A DNA stretch of 64,000 nt from Mariniflexile sp. TRM1-10 (GTDB lineage Bacteria; Bacteroidota; Bacteroidia; Flavobacteriales; Flavobacteriaceae), in contig NZ_CP022985.1 in NCBI RefSeq assembly GCF_003425985.1, positions 4,696,001 through 4,760,000 of the forward strand, read 5' to 3'. The notes under the pieces were generated by a model, which had not been told where the DNA came from, made no database searches, and was given only the letters and a program-made list of their open reading frames with translations. A program made the translations under genes and the position numbers. This document shows positions 1 to 7,389 of the stretch, piece after piece; position 1 is the first letter of the stretch, and each line of letters opens with the position of its first letter.

Positions 1-399
1 CATAATGCTTTTATATACTGCAAATATACGTTTAGTAGGCACATTATAAAAATAAACACTATTAAAATTTGGGCGTTCCCCTCCTGCGTCGGGTCGGGCT
101 TTTCCCTACAAGTCCTCGCTCGTACCTCGCTGTGGGCTTTCCAGTGCAATCCCTAACGTGAAATGGGAATCGAGAAGCGTGAAATGTCAAAAGGTGAATC
201 GTAAACGTAGGTCGTGAGTTGTTCAAAGGTTCTGGGTTCTGGGTTTGTAGAGTGTAGGTTCTAGATTCTGAAATTCCATATTCGTAATCCATAATCCTGA
301 ATTCTGAATTTGAATCATCAACGTACAATTGCTAATTGTTAATTCTTAATTGTTAATTCTTAATTCTTAATTCTTAATTTTACAGCTAAATTTTCACTT
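1..399. other. Intergenic stretch with dispersed repeats
   Basis: I see no convincing gene here. Positions about 67-160 match, in reverse complement, a repeat at about 41580-41702 (shared blocks such as GGAAAGCCCACAG and ACTTGTAG-GAAAAGCCCG). Positions 332-380 are a heptamer tandem array. At the left edge, bases 1-3 read ATG on the minus strand and a TATATTTG element lies at 20-27 on the same strand, so a divergent gene may begin here and run out of the window. This is a guess from one motif and three bases. Confidence 0.5.
332..380. repeat. Heptamer tandem array (TTAATTC-type)
   Basis: Seven consecutive 7-bp units, mostly TTAATTC with variants CTAATTG, TTAATTG and TTAATTT. The array ends 19 bp before the TTG start of the downstream NTPase gene. 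It is one of several period-7 arrays in the window. Confidence 0.8.
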
Positions 400-939
400 T
401 TGAACACAAGAAAGATTGTAATAACAGGTGGCCCAGGCACAGGAAAATCGACTTTAATAAACAAATTGACCAAACATGGTTACACCTGTCTTGAAGAAAT
501 TTCGCGTCAGGTAACCTTAGATGCCAAAAAAAAAGGCATTGACCAGTTGTTTTTAACCAACCCTTTACTATTCAGCGAACTGCTCTTAAAAGGCAGGCAA
601 CAACAATTTGAAGAAGCCAACACATTACAATCAGATGTTATTTTTTTTGACAGAGGCCTTCCAGATGTACTGGCATATATGAATTATATTGGCAACACCT
701 ATCCACAGTCGTTTGTAGATGCCTGTAAAAATGCAGTGTACGATACTGTTTTTGTTTTAAAGCCTTGGGAAACTATTTATACTAGCGATAATGAGCGCTA
801 CGAAAGCTTTGAACAAGCCTTGGAAATTCACGACCATTTACTAAATACCTACCAACAGTTCAATTACAGTTTAATAGATGTCCCTTTTGGCACCATAGCA
901 GACCGAACCGATTACATTTTAAAAGTGTTAAAGCTATAA
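400..939 (+). CDS. P-loop NTPase (AAA_28/NadR-like ATPase)
   Basis: A 179-residue predicted cytosolic nucleotide-binding protein. It begins with a Walker A loop GGPGTGKST near residues 10-18, followed by EEISRQ, and has a Walker B-like stretch ending FFDRGLPD near residue 85. This arrangement is typical of small AAA_28-type NTPases related to the kinase domain of NadR; the substrate is unknown. The only start consistent with a full P-loop is a TTG at 400. The stop abuts the ATG of recQ with no gap, so the two are probably co-transcribed and may be translationally coupled. The family call is solid, the reaction is not. Confidence 0.75.
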   Translation: MNTRKIVITGGPGTGKSTLINKLTKHGYTCLEEISRQVTLDAKKKGIDQLFLTNPLLFSELLLKGRQQQFEEANTLQSDVIFFDRGLPDVLAYMNYIGNTYPQSFVDACKNAVYDTVFVLKPWETIYTSDNERYESFEQALEIHDHLLNTYQQFNYSLIDVPFGTIADRTDYILKVLKL

Positions 940-2844
940 ATGGAACAACCTATAAACATATTAGAACGCTATTGGAATTTTACCGAATTCCGTCCCGAAC
1001 AAGAAGCTATTATAAATGCCGTAATTGAAGGGGAAGATACGTTTGTACTGTTACCAACCGGTGGCGGAAAATCGTTATGTTTTCAAATTCCTGCTTTAGT
1101 AAAAGCAGGTATTTGTGTGGTTATTTCGCCTTTAATAGCCTTAATGAAAGACCAAGTACAGCAACTTAATGATAAAGGCATAAAAGCTATGGCGCTTACA
1201 AGTGGCATTACTTACAGTCAGTTAGATACACTTTTAGATAATTGTATTTATGGTAACTATAAGTTTTTGTACCTATCGCCTGAACGTTTACAACAAGAAC
1301 TTGTGCAAGAACGTATTAGGCAAATGAACGTCAATTTAATAGCTGTAGATGAAGCGCATTGTATTTCACAATGGGGCAGTGATTTTAGACCGGCATATAA
1401 AAACATCGCACTATTACGCCAATTACAACCTTCGGTTAATGTGGTGGCTTTAACAGCATCGGCAACTCCCGAAGTCGTCAATGATATTATAAAAGAACTC
1501 GATTTTATTCAACCCAAAATATTTAAACAATCGTTTTCCAGACCCAATTTGGGCTATATGGTGTATCATGAAAACGATAAATATTATCGCATAGAAACCA
1601 TTTTAAAAAAATATAAGGAATCCTCCATTATTTACGTTCGAAACAGAAAATTAACTTTAGATGTTAGCACGTTTTTAAATTCAAAAAACATATCAGCTAC
1701 CCATTATCATGGTGGTTTAACAAATGCCGAAAAAGACACAAACATGGCACTCTGGGTGCAAAATAAAAAACAGGTCATGGTTGCTACCAACGCCTTTGGA
1801 ATGGGTATAGATAAACCTGACGTTAAAACGGTAATCCATTTAAACTTACCCGAAAGCATTGAAAGTTATTTTCAAGAAGCAGGACGTGTGGGTCGCAATG
1901 GCGACAAGGCTTTTGCAGTTATTTTGAAGAATAATAGCGACGAAGTTTTGGTAAAAAATCAGTTTTTAAACGTATTACCAACAGTTGATTATGTGAAACA
2001 AGTCTATAGGAAACTGTGTAGCTATTTTCAAATATCGTATGGTGAAGGCGAATACGAAACTTTTGATTTCGATTTTAATTCCTTTTGTAAAACCTATAGT
2101 TTTAGTACCATTTTAGCATATAATGCGTTACTTTTATTAGACAGAAATAGTGTTATCACCTTATCAAAACAATTTAAAAATAAGGTTTCGGTGCAATTTA
2201 TCATATCAAGTTCTACACTTTTTAGTTATTTAGAAAATCATACTAATTTCAATTTAATAGTAAAATCGATGCTTCGTATGTATGGTGGTATTTTTGACCA
2301 TGACAGCAAAATTGATTTATCCAAAATTGCTGAAAAAGCTTCAACAACAGAAAACATGGTAACTCAGGTTCTTCAAAAGTTAGAAAGTGATGAAGTTATA
2401 AATTTACATTTAGCAAAAACCGATGCACAAGTTACTTTTATTGAACCGCGTGAAGATGACAAAACCATCAATCGGATTGCAGCCATCATCGAACAACAAA
2501 ACGAATTAAAACAGCAACAGGTTAAGTCTATGCTTGCGTATGTTGAAAATGATTCAGTATGTAAAAGCATACAACTACTTGCCTACTTTGGCGAGAAAGA
2601 TGCCAAACCCTGTGGGATATGTTCGGTTTGTACAAGTACTAAAAAAACGGTAAAACCGCAAGACGCCAATGTCATTAAAAAACGTATTATAGAATTGTTG
2701 GAAACCGGCGACCAATCGTCAAGAAACATGATTGCTGCTTTAAATTGTACTGAAACCGAATTAAAAAGCGTTTTAAAATTACTTTTAGAACACGATATCA
2801 TATCAATAACACCAACAAACACATATAAATTAAGCCATTTATGA
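940..2844 (+). CDS. recQ: ATP-dependent DNA helicase RecQ
   Basis: A 634-residue superfamily 2 helicase that unwinds DNA 3'-5' in recombination and repair. Visible motifs: Walker A LLPTGGGKS (about 37-45), the DEAH box VDEAHCISQWGSDFRPAY (about 135-152), and motifs V-VI ATNAFGMGIDKPDV and QEAGRVGRNG. The RecQ zinc cysteines, including CGICSVC, lie near residues 545-560, then a winged-helix tail. There is no obvious HRDC domain, so it is the shorter RecQ form common in Bacteroidota, which often carry more than one recQ. It starts directly after the NTPase stop and overlaps fmt by the four bases ATGA, suggesting a three-gene operon. Confidence 0.93.
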   Translation: MEQPINILERYWNFTEFRPEQEAIINAVIEGEDTFVLLPTGGGKSLCFQIPALVKAGICVVISPLIALMKDQVQQLNDKGIKAMALTSGITYSQLDTLLDNCIYGNYKFLYLSPERLQQELVQERIRQMNVNLIAVDEAHCISQWGSDFRPAYKNIALLRQLQPSVNVVALTASATPEVVNDIIKELDFIQPKIFKQSFSRPNLGYMVYHENDKYYRIETILKKYKESSIIYVRNRKLTLDVSTFLNSKNISATHYHGGLTNAEKDTNMALWVQNKKQVMVATNAFGMGIDKPDVKTVIHLNLPESIESYFQEAGRVGRNGDKAFAVILKNNSDEVLVKNQFLNVLPTVDYVKQVYRKLCSYFQISYGEGEYETFDFDFNSFCKTYSFSTILAYNALLLLDRNSVITLSKQFKNKVSVQFIISSSTLFSYLENHTNFNLIVKSMLRMYGGIFDHDSKIDLSKIAEKASTTENMVTQVLQKLESDEVINLHLAKTDAQVTFIEPREDDKTINRIAAIIEQQNELKQQQVKSMLAYVENDSVCKSIQLLAYFGEKDAKPCGICSVCTSTKKTVKPQDANVIKKRIIELLETGDQSSRNMIAALNCTETELKSVLKLLLEHDIISITPTNTYKLSHL

Positions 2845-3788
2845 AAGATTTAAGAATCGTATTTATGGGTACGCCAGATTTTGCAGTAACCACGTTAAAA
2901 ACTTTAGTCAAGAATAACTATAATATTGTAGGTGTTATTACCGCACCCGATAAACCAGCAGGACGCGGACAGAAATTAAACGAAAGTGCCGTAAAACAAT
3001 ATGCTGTATCTCAAAATCTAACCGTTTTGCAACCAACCAATTTAAAAAGTGCGGATTTTTTAAATGAGCTAACGCAACTCAACGCCAATCTACAAATTGT
3101 AGTGGCATTTAGAATGTTACCAAAAGTTGTTTGGCAAATGCCTAAATATGGTACTTTTAATTTGCACGCTTCATTATTACCAAACTACCGAGGTGCCGCG
3201 CCCATTAATTGGGCTATTATTAATGGTGAAACAAAAACAGGTGTTTCAACCTTTTTTATTGACGAAAAAATTGATACTGGCGATATGATTCTTCAAGATT
3301 CTATTGCTATAAACCCAGAAGAAAATGCAGGTAGCTTACACGATAAATTAATGCATATTGGTAGCGAATTGGTTTTAAAAACTGTGGAATTAATACAGCA
3401 AGATTCGGTTAAAACCATTCCGCAAACAGAATCATCTGACATTAAAACCGCATATAAACTAGATAGAGATAATTGTAAAATTGATTGGAACGATTCGTTA
3501 GAAAATATTTACAATTTAATTCGAGGTTTAAGTCCTTACCCAGCTGCATGGTGTACCTTAATTAATGGAGATGATACATTAGACATAAAAATTTATGCAG
3601 CAGATAAAGAATCTGCATCACATAACTATAGTATTGGAACCATCATTTCAACAAAAAACGAATTAAAGGTTGCCGTATCAAAAGGATATATCATTATTAA
3701 GGAAATTAAACTCCCTGGTAAACGTACTATGGATACAAAATCACTTTTAAACGGTTATAATTTTGAAGCCGATGCAAAAATGTGCTAA
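2841..3788 (+). CDS. fmt: Methionyl-tRNA formyltransferase
   Basis: A 315-residue cytosolic enzyme that transfers a formyl group from 10-formyl-tetrahydrofolate to initiator Met-tRNA. The N-terminus RIVFMGTPDFAV, the formyl-transferase signature HASLLPNYRGAAPI (about 108-121), and the following segment FFIDEKIDTGDMI are diagnostic. The length matches the family (about 310-320 residues), including the C-terminal OB-like domain. The ATG overlaps the recQ stop by four bases, so expression is probably coupled to recQ. A 190-bp gap with its own promoter separates it from the HU gene. Confidence 0.96.
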   Translation: MKDLRIVFMGTPDFAVTTLKTLVKNNYNIVGVITAPDKPAGRGQKLNESAVKQYAVSQNLTVLQPTNLKSADFLNELTQLNANLQIVVAFRMLPKVVWQMPKYGTFNLHASLLPNYRGAAPINWAIINGETKTGVSTFFIDEKIDTGDMILQDSIAINPEENAGSLHDKLMHIGSELVLKTVELIQQDSVKTIPQTESSDIKTAYKLDRDNCKIDWNDSLENIYNLIRGLSPYPAAWCTLINGDDTLDIKIYAADKESASHNYSIGTIISTKNELKVAVSKGYIIIKEIKLPGKRTMDTKSLLNGYNFEADAKMC

Positions 3789-3894
3789 GCCCCTATTATC
3801 ATTGATATAACCTAATTTCATCGATAAAACACGGGTTCTTTATTAACAAAAGCACTAATTTATCAACAATACTACGTATTTCCCTTGCTATTAC

Positions 3895-3924
3895 TTGCGT
3901 GGTTGCATAATCCGTATAAATTTG
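3895..3924 (+). promoter_or_regulatory. Bacteroidota-type promoter for the HU gene
   Basis: TTG at 3895-3897, a 19-bp spacer, then TAAATTTG at 3917-3924, matching the TTG-N19-TAnnTTTG pattern of the primary sigma factor in this phylum. The HU start codon is 55 bp downstream. Confidence 0.7.
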
Positions 3925-3978
3925 TAATAGGATTTAACAAAATGTTTAACCAATTTATTAATAATTAAATATTACATT

Positions 3979-4251
3979 ATGAACAAAACAGATTTAATCG
4001 ATGCAATGGCAGAACATGCCGGAATTACTAAAGCTGCTGCAAAAAAGGCATTAGAATGCGCACTTATTGAAATTGAAGGTGCTTTACAAAAAGGCAACCG
4101 TGTTTCTTTAGTAGGATTTGGATCTTGGTCAGTTTCTAAAAGAGCTGCCAGAGAAGGTAGAAACCCACAAACTGGAGCTACTATCAAAATTAAAGCTAAA
4201 AAAGTTGTAAAGTTTAAAGCTGGAGCAGATTTATCAAACGCTGTAAACTAA
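3979..4251 (+). CDS. HU-family DNA-binding protein
   Basis: A 90-residue histone-like nucleoid protein that bends and compacts DNA as a dimer. It shows the usual helix-turn-helix N-terminal half (MNKTDLIDAMAEHAGITKA) and the beta-arm region GFGSWSVSKRAAREGRNPQTG with the conserved R-NPQTG tip. The C-terminus FKAGADLSNAVN is typical. It has its own promoter upstream and a strong terminator just after the stop, so it is monocistronic and probably highly expressed. HU and IHF subunits look alike at this level; 'HU family' is the safe call. Confidence 0.96.
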   Translation: MNKTDLIDAMAEHAGITKAAAKKALECALIEIEGALQKGNRVSLVGFGSWSVSKRAAREGRNPQTGATIKIKAKKVVKFKAGADLSNAVN

Positions 4252-4273
4252 TTATTTACGTCTTTTATAAAAG

Positions 4274-4306
4274 AAATGCCTCCAAAATTTGGAGGCATTT
4301 TTTCTT
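4274..4306 (+). terminator. Intrinsic terminator after HU gene
   Basis: Perfect hairpin AATGCCTCC / GGAGGCATT with a 7-base loop followed by a T run, 22 bp after the HU stop codon. Confidence 0.9.
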
Positions 4307-4373
4307 TATTTCATAAAAACAGTTGTTTTTTTAATAAATAAATGTTAAATTTAGTTACTAATTCCTATATAAT

Positions 4374-4934
4374 ATGGTAACAACAACACCAAAAAAAGGT
4401 AATTTGTTAATCGCCGAGCCTACCATTTTTGGAGATATCTCTTTTAGCCGGTCCATTATCTTATTAGCAGACCATTCTTCTGAGGGATCTATAGGTTTTA
4501 TTTTAAACAAACCCTTAGATTATACCATTAACGATTTGGTTCCTGAAGTGGAAGCCACTTTCAAGGTTTACAACGGCGGCCCCGTAGAACAAGATAATTT
4601 ATATTTTATTCATAAAGTTCCACACTTAATTCCTAATAGTATTGAAATTTCTTTAGATATTTATTGGGGAGGTGATTTTAATATGGTGGCAGAACTTATT
4701 GCTAAAGAAATTATAAATGAAAACGATATTAAATTCTTTTTAGGGTATTCTGGATGGGATGCCAATCAACTGGAAAACGAATTAAAATTGAATTCGTGGG
4801 TAGTTACCGAGAATGTTTATAAAAACAGTATCATTGAAAAAAATTACGAAACGTTTTGGAAAGAAAAAATGTTAGAGTTTGGAGATGAGTACAGCATATG
4901 GAGTAACGCACCCGACAACCCAAACTATAATTAA
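4374..4934 (+). CDS. YqgE/AlgH family protein
   Basis: A 186-residue DUF179 protein. The start KKGNLLIAEPTIFGDISFSRSI, the motif GFILNKPL and the segment FFLGYSGWDANQLENEL are the family hallmarks. The biochemical function is not established; structures show a compact alpha/beta fold and the gene is linked loosely to transcriptional regulation (AlgH). It stands alone between the HU terminator and a convergent aminotransferase gene, with the two stop codons overlapping by four bases (4931-4934). Family assignment is firm, function unknown. Confidence 0.92.
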   Translation: MVTTTPKKGNLLIAEPTIFGDISFSRSIILLADHSSEGSIGFILNKPLDYTINDLVPEVEATFKVYNGGPVEQDNLYFIHKVPHLIPNSIEISLDIYWGGDFNMVAELIAKEIINENDIKFFLGYSGWDANQLENELKLNSWVVTENVYKNSIIEKNYETFWKEKMLEFGDEYSIWSNAPDNPNYN

Positions 4935-5773
4935 CTTAAACGTAATTTTATATTTAATTTCTGCAGAATTGTTTTTGATGCTTCTGTATTAAATAACTTC
5001 TTACGGTACTTTGTTACGGGCTGAATACCTACAACAACATTTGTTATAAAAATTTCATCGGCTTTTTGAAGCTCAAAAGGAGATACCGATTCTTCAACCA
5101 ATTCATATTCTGGTAAGGTTTTTAAAACCTCTATAACCTGCTTACGCATAACGCCTTTTAAACAACCATCGCTAATAGGTGGGGTTTTAATAGTACTTCC
5201 CTTTATAACAAAAACATTACCATTTAATGCTTCAATAACATGTTTGTTGGTGTTTAAAACAAAACAATTATTCAGTTTATTTTCTTTCGCATAAATACTT
5301 CCGACAACATTAAGGGCTTTATTGTTGGTTTTTAAGGTTGACAATAAACTAGGCGACACATAGTAGTCTTTAAACAAATCTACTTCATAAAAACCAGCTT
5401 GAAATGTATAAAAATCGTCTTCGATTTGCTTTACAGTGATTATAAAACTAATAGCATTGGTATTTGGTAAATACAAACCGCCTTCATTTCTATGAACCGA
5501 CAATTTAACTCTTGCCGAAGCCGTGTCTAAATTCGCCGCTTTTAATGTGTTTTTAATTTGTTCTTCAAGAAATTCCATGGTGAAATTCATTGGAATCTCC
5601 ATACGCATAATTCGCATAGACGCCATGAGCCTAAAATAGTGATCTTCCCAAAAAAATAATTTTCCATGTGACGCTTTTATAGTTTCAAAAAGCGCATCTC
5701 CGTACGCATACCCCCTATTATTGATTGATAATAATTGCTCTTGTTCTAAAAAAGTTCCGTTAAAATTCGTCAT
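4931..5773 (-). CDS. Aminotransferase class IV (PLP enzyme)
   Basis: About 280 residues of a fold-IV PLP enzyme, the family of branched-chain aminotransferase, D-amino-acid aminotransferase and aminodeoxychorismate lyase. Visible marks: NNRGYAYGDALFETIK near the N-terminus, the PLP-lysine segment NNKALNVVGSIYAKEN (catalytic Lys about residue 147), and the phosphate-binding tail ISDGCLKGVMRK. I choose the ATG at 5773 (MTNFNGTFLE), because the upstream in-frame Met at 5803 lies inside a terminator hairpin. Substrate cannot be read from sequence; a pabC-like aminodeoxychorismate lyase or a D-amino-acid/BCAT-like enzyme are both possible. Confidence 0.88.
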   Translation of the reverse strand: MTNFNGTFLEQEQLLSINNRGYAYGDALFETIKASHGKLFFWEDHYFRLMASMRIMRMEIPMNFTMEFLEEQIKNTLKAANLDTASARVKLSVHRNEGGLYLPNTNAISFIITVKQIEDDFYTFQAGFYEVDLFKDYYVSPSLLSTLKTNNKALNVVGSIYAKENKLNNCFVLNTNKHVIEALNGNVFVIKGSTIKTPPISDGCLKGVMRKQVIEVLKTLPEYELVEESVSPFELQKADEIFITNVVVGIQPVTKYRKKLFNTEASKTILQKLNIKLRLS

Positions 5774-5801
5774 AAAAAAAGTCCCGAAATAAATTCGGGA
5801 C
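5774..5801 (-). terminator. Terminator hairpin abutting the aminotransferase start
   Basis: On the minus strand GTCCCGAA, a 5-base loop, TTCGGGAC, then seven T immediately before the ATG at 5773. It should end transcription from the START-like gene upstream. The ATG is directly after the T tract, so read-through could place the hairpin in the leader of the aminotransferase mRNA. Confidence 0.7.
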
Positions 5802-5830
5802 AAATATAATTTAAATATATTGTTTTGGAA

Positions 5831-6220
5831 TTAAGCTGACCCTAATACTTGCTTTAAACTGGAAATTTGATTTTCCCAAAGCATTTTAGATTCTTCAACT
5901 TCATCTTCTTCGGCAAAATCCGTGACTATTAGCGAGACATCTTTCGTAATCTCATCTACCTGAATTTTAATCTCAAAATAAGAGATTTGATCGTCTTCAT
6001 CATTCAACCATTTAAATTTAATGCGTTCGCCTGTTTTTTTACTTATCAATTTTGCTTTTTCTTCACTATCATCCCAAATAAAAGTAAATAACTCACCCCT
6101 AGAATTCACATTATCTGAAAACCACTCCGATAAACCAGAGGGTGTCGATATGTATTGATAAATTAATTGAGGTGACGCCTGTATCGTAAATTCAATTTCA
6201 AATTTAATTTTTTCGTCCAT
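5831..6220 (-). CDS. START-like (SRPBCC/AHSA1-type) domain protein
   Basis: A 129-residue acidic protein of the SRPBCC fold. The opening KFEIEFTIQASPQLIYQYISTPSGLSEWF is characteristic of the small START-like proteins found across Bacteroidota. They form a helix-grip hydrophobic pocket but have no established ligand. The C-terminus MLWENQISSLKQVLG fits the long terminal helix. It lies upstream of the aminotransferase gene on the same strand with a 57-bp gap containing a terminator. Family is clear, function unknown. Confidence 0.88.
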   Translation of the reverse strand: MDEKIKFEIEFTIQASPQLIYQYISTPSGLSEWFSDNVNSRGELFTFIWDDSEEKAKLISKKTGERIKFKWLNDEDDQISYFEIKIQVDEITKDVSLIVTDFAEEDEVEESKMLWENQISSLKQVLGSA

Positions 6221-6307
6221 AAGTACTGTGAAAATTTTAAGTTCCCAATATATACATTAATTAATAAGTACCGTAATAATTTTTAATAATAATTTACTCA
6301 AGTAATG

Positions 6308-6338
6308 TTTGCAGACAACAATATTGTTTTTATATTTG
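6308..6338 (+). promoter_or_regulatory. Promoter of tRNA-Met
   Basis: TTTG at 6308-6311, a 19-bp spacer and TATATTTG at 6331-6338; the tRNA begins 13 bp downstream. An almost perfect match to the phylum consensus. Confidence 0.75.
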
Positions 6339-6351
6339 CAGCCTTAAATTA

Positions 6352-6425
6352 GGCGAGGTAGCTCAGTTGGTTAGAGCGTCGGATTCATAACCCGGAGGTC
6401 GGGGGATCGTGCCCCCCTCTCGCTA
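6352..6425 (+). tRNA. tRNA-Met (anticodon CAT)
   Basis: A 74-nt cloverleaf. The acceptor strands GGCGAGG and TCTCGCT pair (two G-U), discriminator A at 6425, and CCA is not encoded. The D-arm GCTCAGTTGGTTAGAGC is normal and the anticodon loop is TTCATAA. The anticodon could also serve a lysidine-modified tRNA-Ile2, but the body looks like elongator Met. The T-arm is GGGGG-ATCGTGC-CCCCC, so the usual T54-A58 pair is replaced by A54-T58. The 3' end of the gene is duplicated at 7984-8000, which marks it as an integration target. Confidence 0.9.
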
Positions 6426-6426
6426 C
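6409..6426 (+). repeat. Putative attL: tRNA-Met 3' end
   Basis: GTGCCCCCCTCTCGCTAC in the tRNA 3' end recurs at 7984-8000 with one C fewer. The similarity continues into the terminator behind each copy (ACAAGGGCTTCAA... and a distal TATTCCTA). It is interpreted as the left boundary of an integrated islet. Confidence 0.65.
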
Positions 6427-6437
6427 AAGCAATAACA

Positions 6438-6467
6438 AGGGCTTCAAGATATTGAAGCTCTTTTTTT
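6438..6467 (+). terminator. Terminator of tRNA-Met
   Basis: Hairpin AGGGCTTCAA / TTGAAGCTCT (one G-U) with a 5-base loop followed by seven T, starting 13 bp after the tRNA. Confidence 0.85.
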
Positions 6468-6547
6468 ATTCCTAAAAAATGGCTTGGGTACAACAAATGA
6501 TGGTTTATTACAAGCGTTCCGCTTTCGATAGCGGAGAATTCTTTAGA

Positions 6548-6775
6548 TTAATCTAAGAAATTAATCTGATAAGAAGTGCTACGTCCATCACCTTCAACTT
6601 TAAGCACGTTTAAATCAACGAGCTTTTGTAAATCTCTTGTTGCTGTAGGTTTAGATGTTTGGGTAATCCGCATGTATTTTTTAGCGGTCATACCACCTTC
6701 AAATCCTGTTGGTCCTTCATCTAACATGCGTTTGACAGCTTTTAATTGCCGGTCATTTAATTGGGTTCAGTATCT
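6548..6775 (-). pseudogene. Remnant of a Fic-family protein (C-terminal winged helix)
   Basis: On the minus strand a frame encodes NDRQLKAVKRMLDEGPTGFE, then a GGMTAKKYM segment and TSKPTATRDLQKLVDLN, ending GRSTSYQINFLD at a TAA at 6548. This is the C-terminal winged-helix module that follows the Fic domain in DUF4172/Fic proteins. The expected preceding residues (IDTEP) are in another frame just upstream, separated by a frameshift near 6770. Nothing of the Fic catalytic domain remains. It is a truncated, frameshifted gene, probably left by earlier turnover at this site. Confidence 0.7.
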
Positions 6776-6810
6776 ATTAATTGTACTTTAAATATATAAA
6801 TACAAATGTC

Positions 6811-6917
6811 GTCAGCTTGTAACCTTACTTAATATTTATTTTAGTCATCCTATAAGCTGACTAAAAGTTTGATTTTGTCAGCCTAAAGACTTACTTTTGT
6901 ATTTAATATGTCAGCTT
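6811..6917 (+). promoter_or_regulatory. Promoter/operator region of the HTH-Fic pair
   Basis: A promoter TTG (6869-6871), 20-bp spacer, TACTTTTG (6892-6899) lies 31 bp before the HTH start codon. Around it GTCAGCTT occurs at 6811-6818 and 6910-6917, its complement AAGCTGAC at 6854-6861, and GTCAGCC at 6877-6883. A perfect 7-bp inverted repeat TTAGTCA / TGACTAA spans 6841-6864. These repeats are likely operators for the HTH protein, as in autoregulated toxin-antitoxin operons. Confidence 0.6.
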
Positions 6918-6930
6918 AAATCCTTAAATT

Positions 6931-7389
6931 ATGAACAAAAAGAAATTACAATTAGAACAATTAGACCGCAAATTAAAAGGATTTACGGTAGCTGCTCAAG
7001 TAACGCCACCACCAACGGGTTGGCTCAAAGCGGTTAGGGTTTCCTTGGGAATGTCTTTACAGCAGTTAGCAGGTAAATTGTCCATTACCAAGCAGAGTGT
7101 TCAGGAAATTGAGAAAAGGGAAAAAGAAGGTAATATCACCCTTAAAACCCTAAAAGACACGGCTAATGCGCTCGACATGCAATTAGTGTATGGTTTCGTC
7201 CCTAAAGATGGCACATTAGACGATTTGATAGAGCGAAAAGCTAAAGAATTAGCTATTCACATCGTTTCCAGAACGTCTAATACTATGAAGCTCGAGGATC
7301 AGGAAAATTCAAAGCAGCGTCTTAAAAAAGCCATAGAAGAGCGTACCGCTATTATCAAAAATGAAATGCCTAAAATGCTATGGGATTAA
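6931..7389 (+). CDS. HTH protein of the 'mobile mystery protein A' type
   Basis: A 152-residue XRE-type DNA-binding protein. The helix-turn-helix is GMSLQQLAGKLSITKQSVQE (about residues 38-57), followed by IEKREKEGNITLKTLKDTAN and MQLVYGFVPKDGTLDDLIE. This combination is what I know of the 'mobile mystery protein A' family, which is usually encoded beside a Fic protein on mobile DNA. It overlaps the Fic gene by 10 bp. The arrangement suggests a repressor/antitoxin partner that binds the repeated GTCAGCTT sites in front of it. Role as antitoxin is inference. Confidence 0.82.
   Translation: MNKKKLQLEQLDRKLKGFTVAAQVTPPPTGWLKAVRVSLGMSLQQLAGKLSITKQSVQEIEKREKEGNITLKTLKDTANALDMQLVYGFVPKDGTLDDLIERKAKELAIHIVSRTSNTMKLEDQENSKQRLKKAIEERTAIIKNEMPKMLWD

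Noticed and set aside
62..328. Minus-strand 88-codon frame at the left edge
   Set aside because: It spans the dispersed repeat and low-complexity sequence, with a repeat-derived composition; no motif.
6576..6791. Plus-strand 71-codon frame
   Set aside because: It is the shadow of the Fic C-terminal remnant on the opposite strand, whose protein similarity is convincing.
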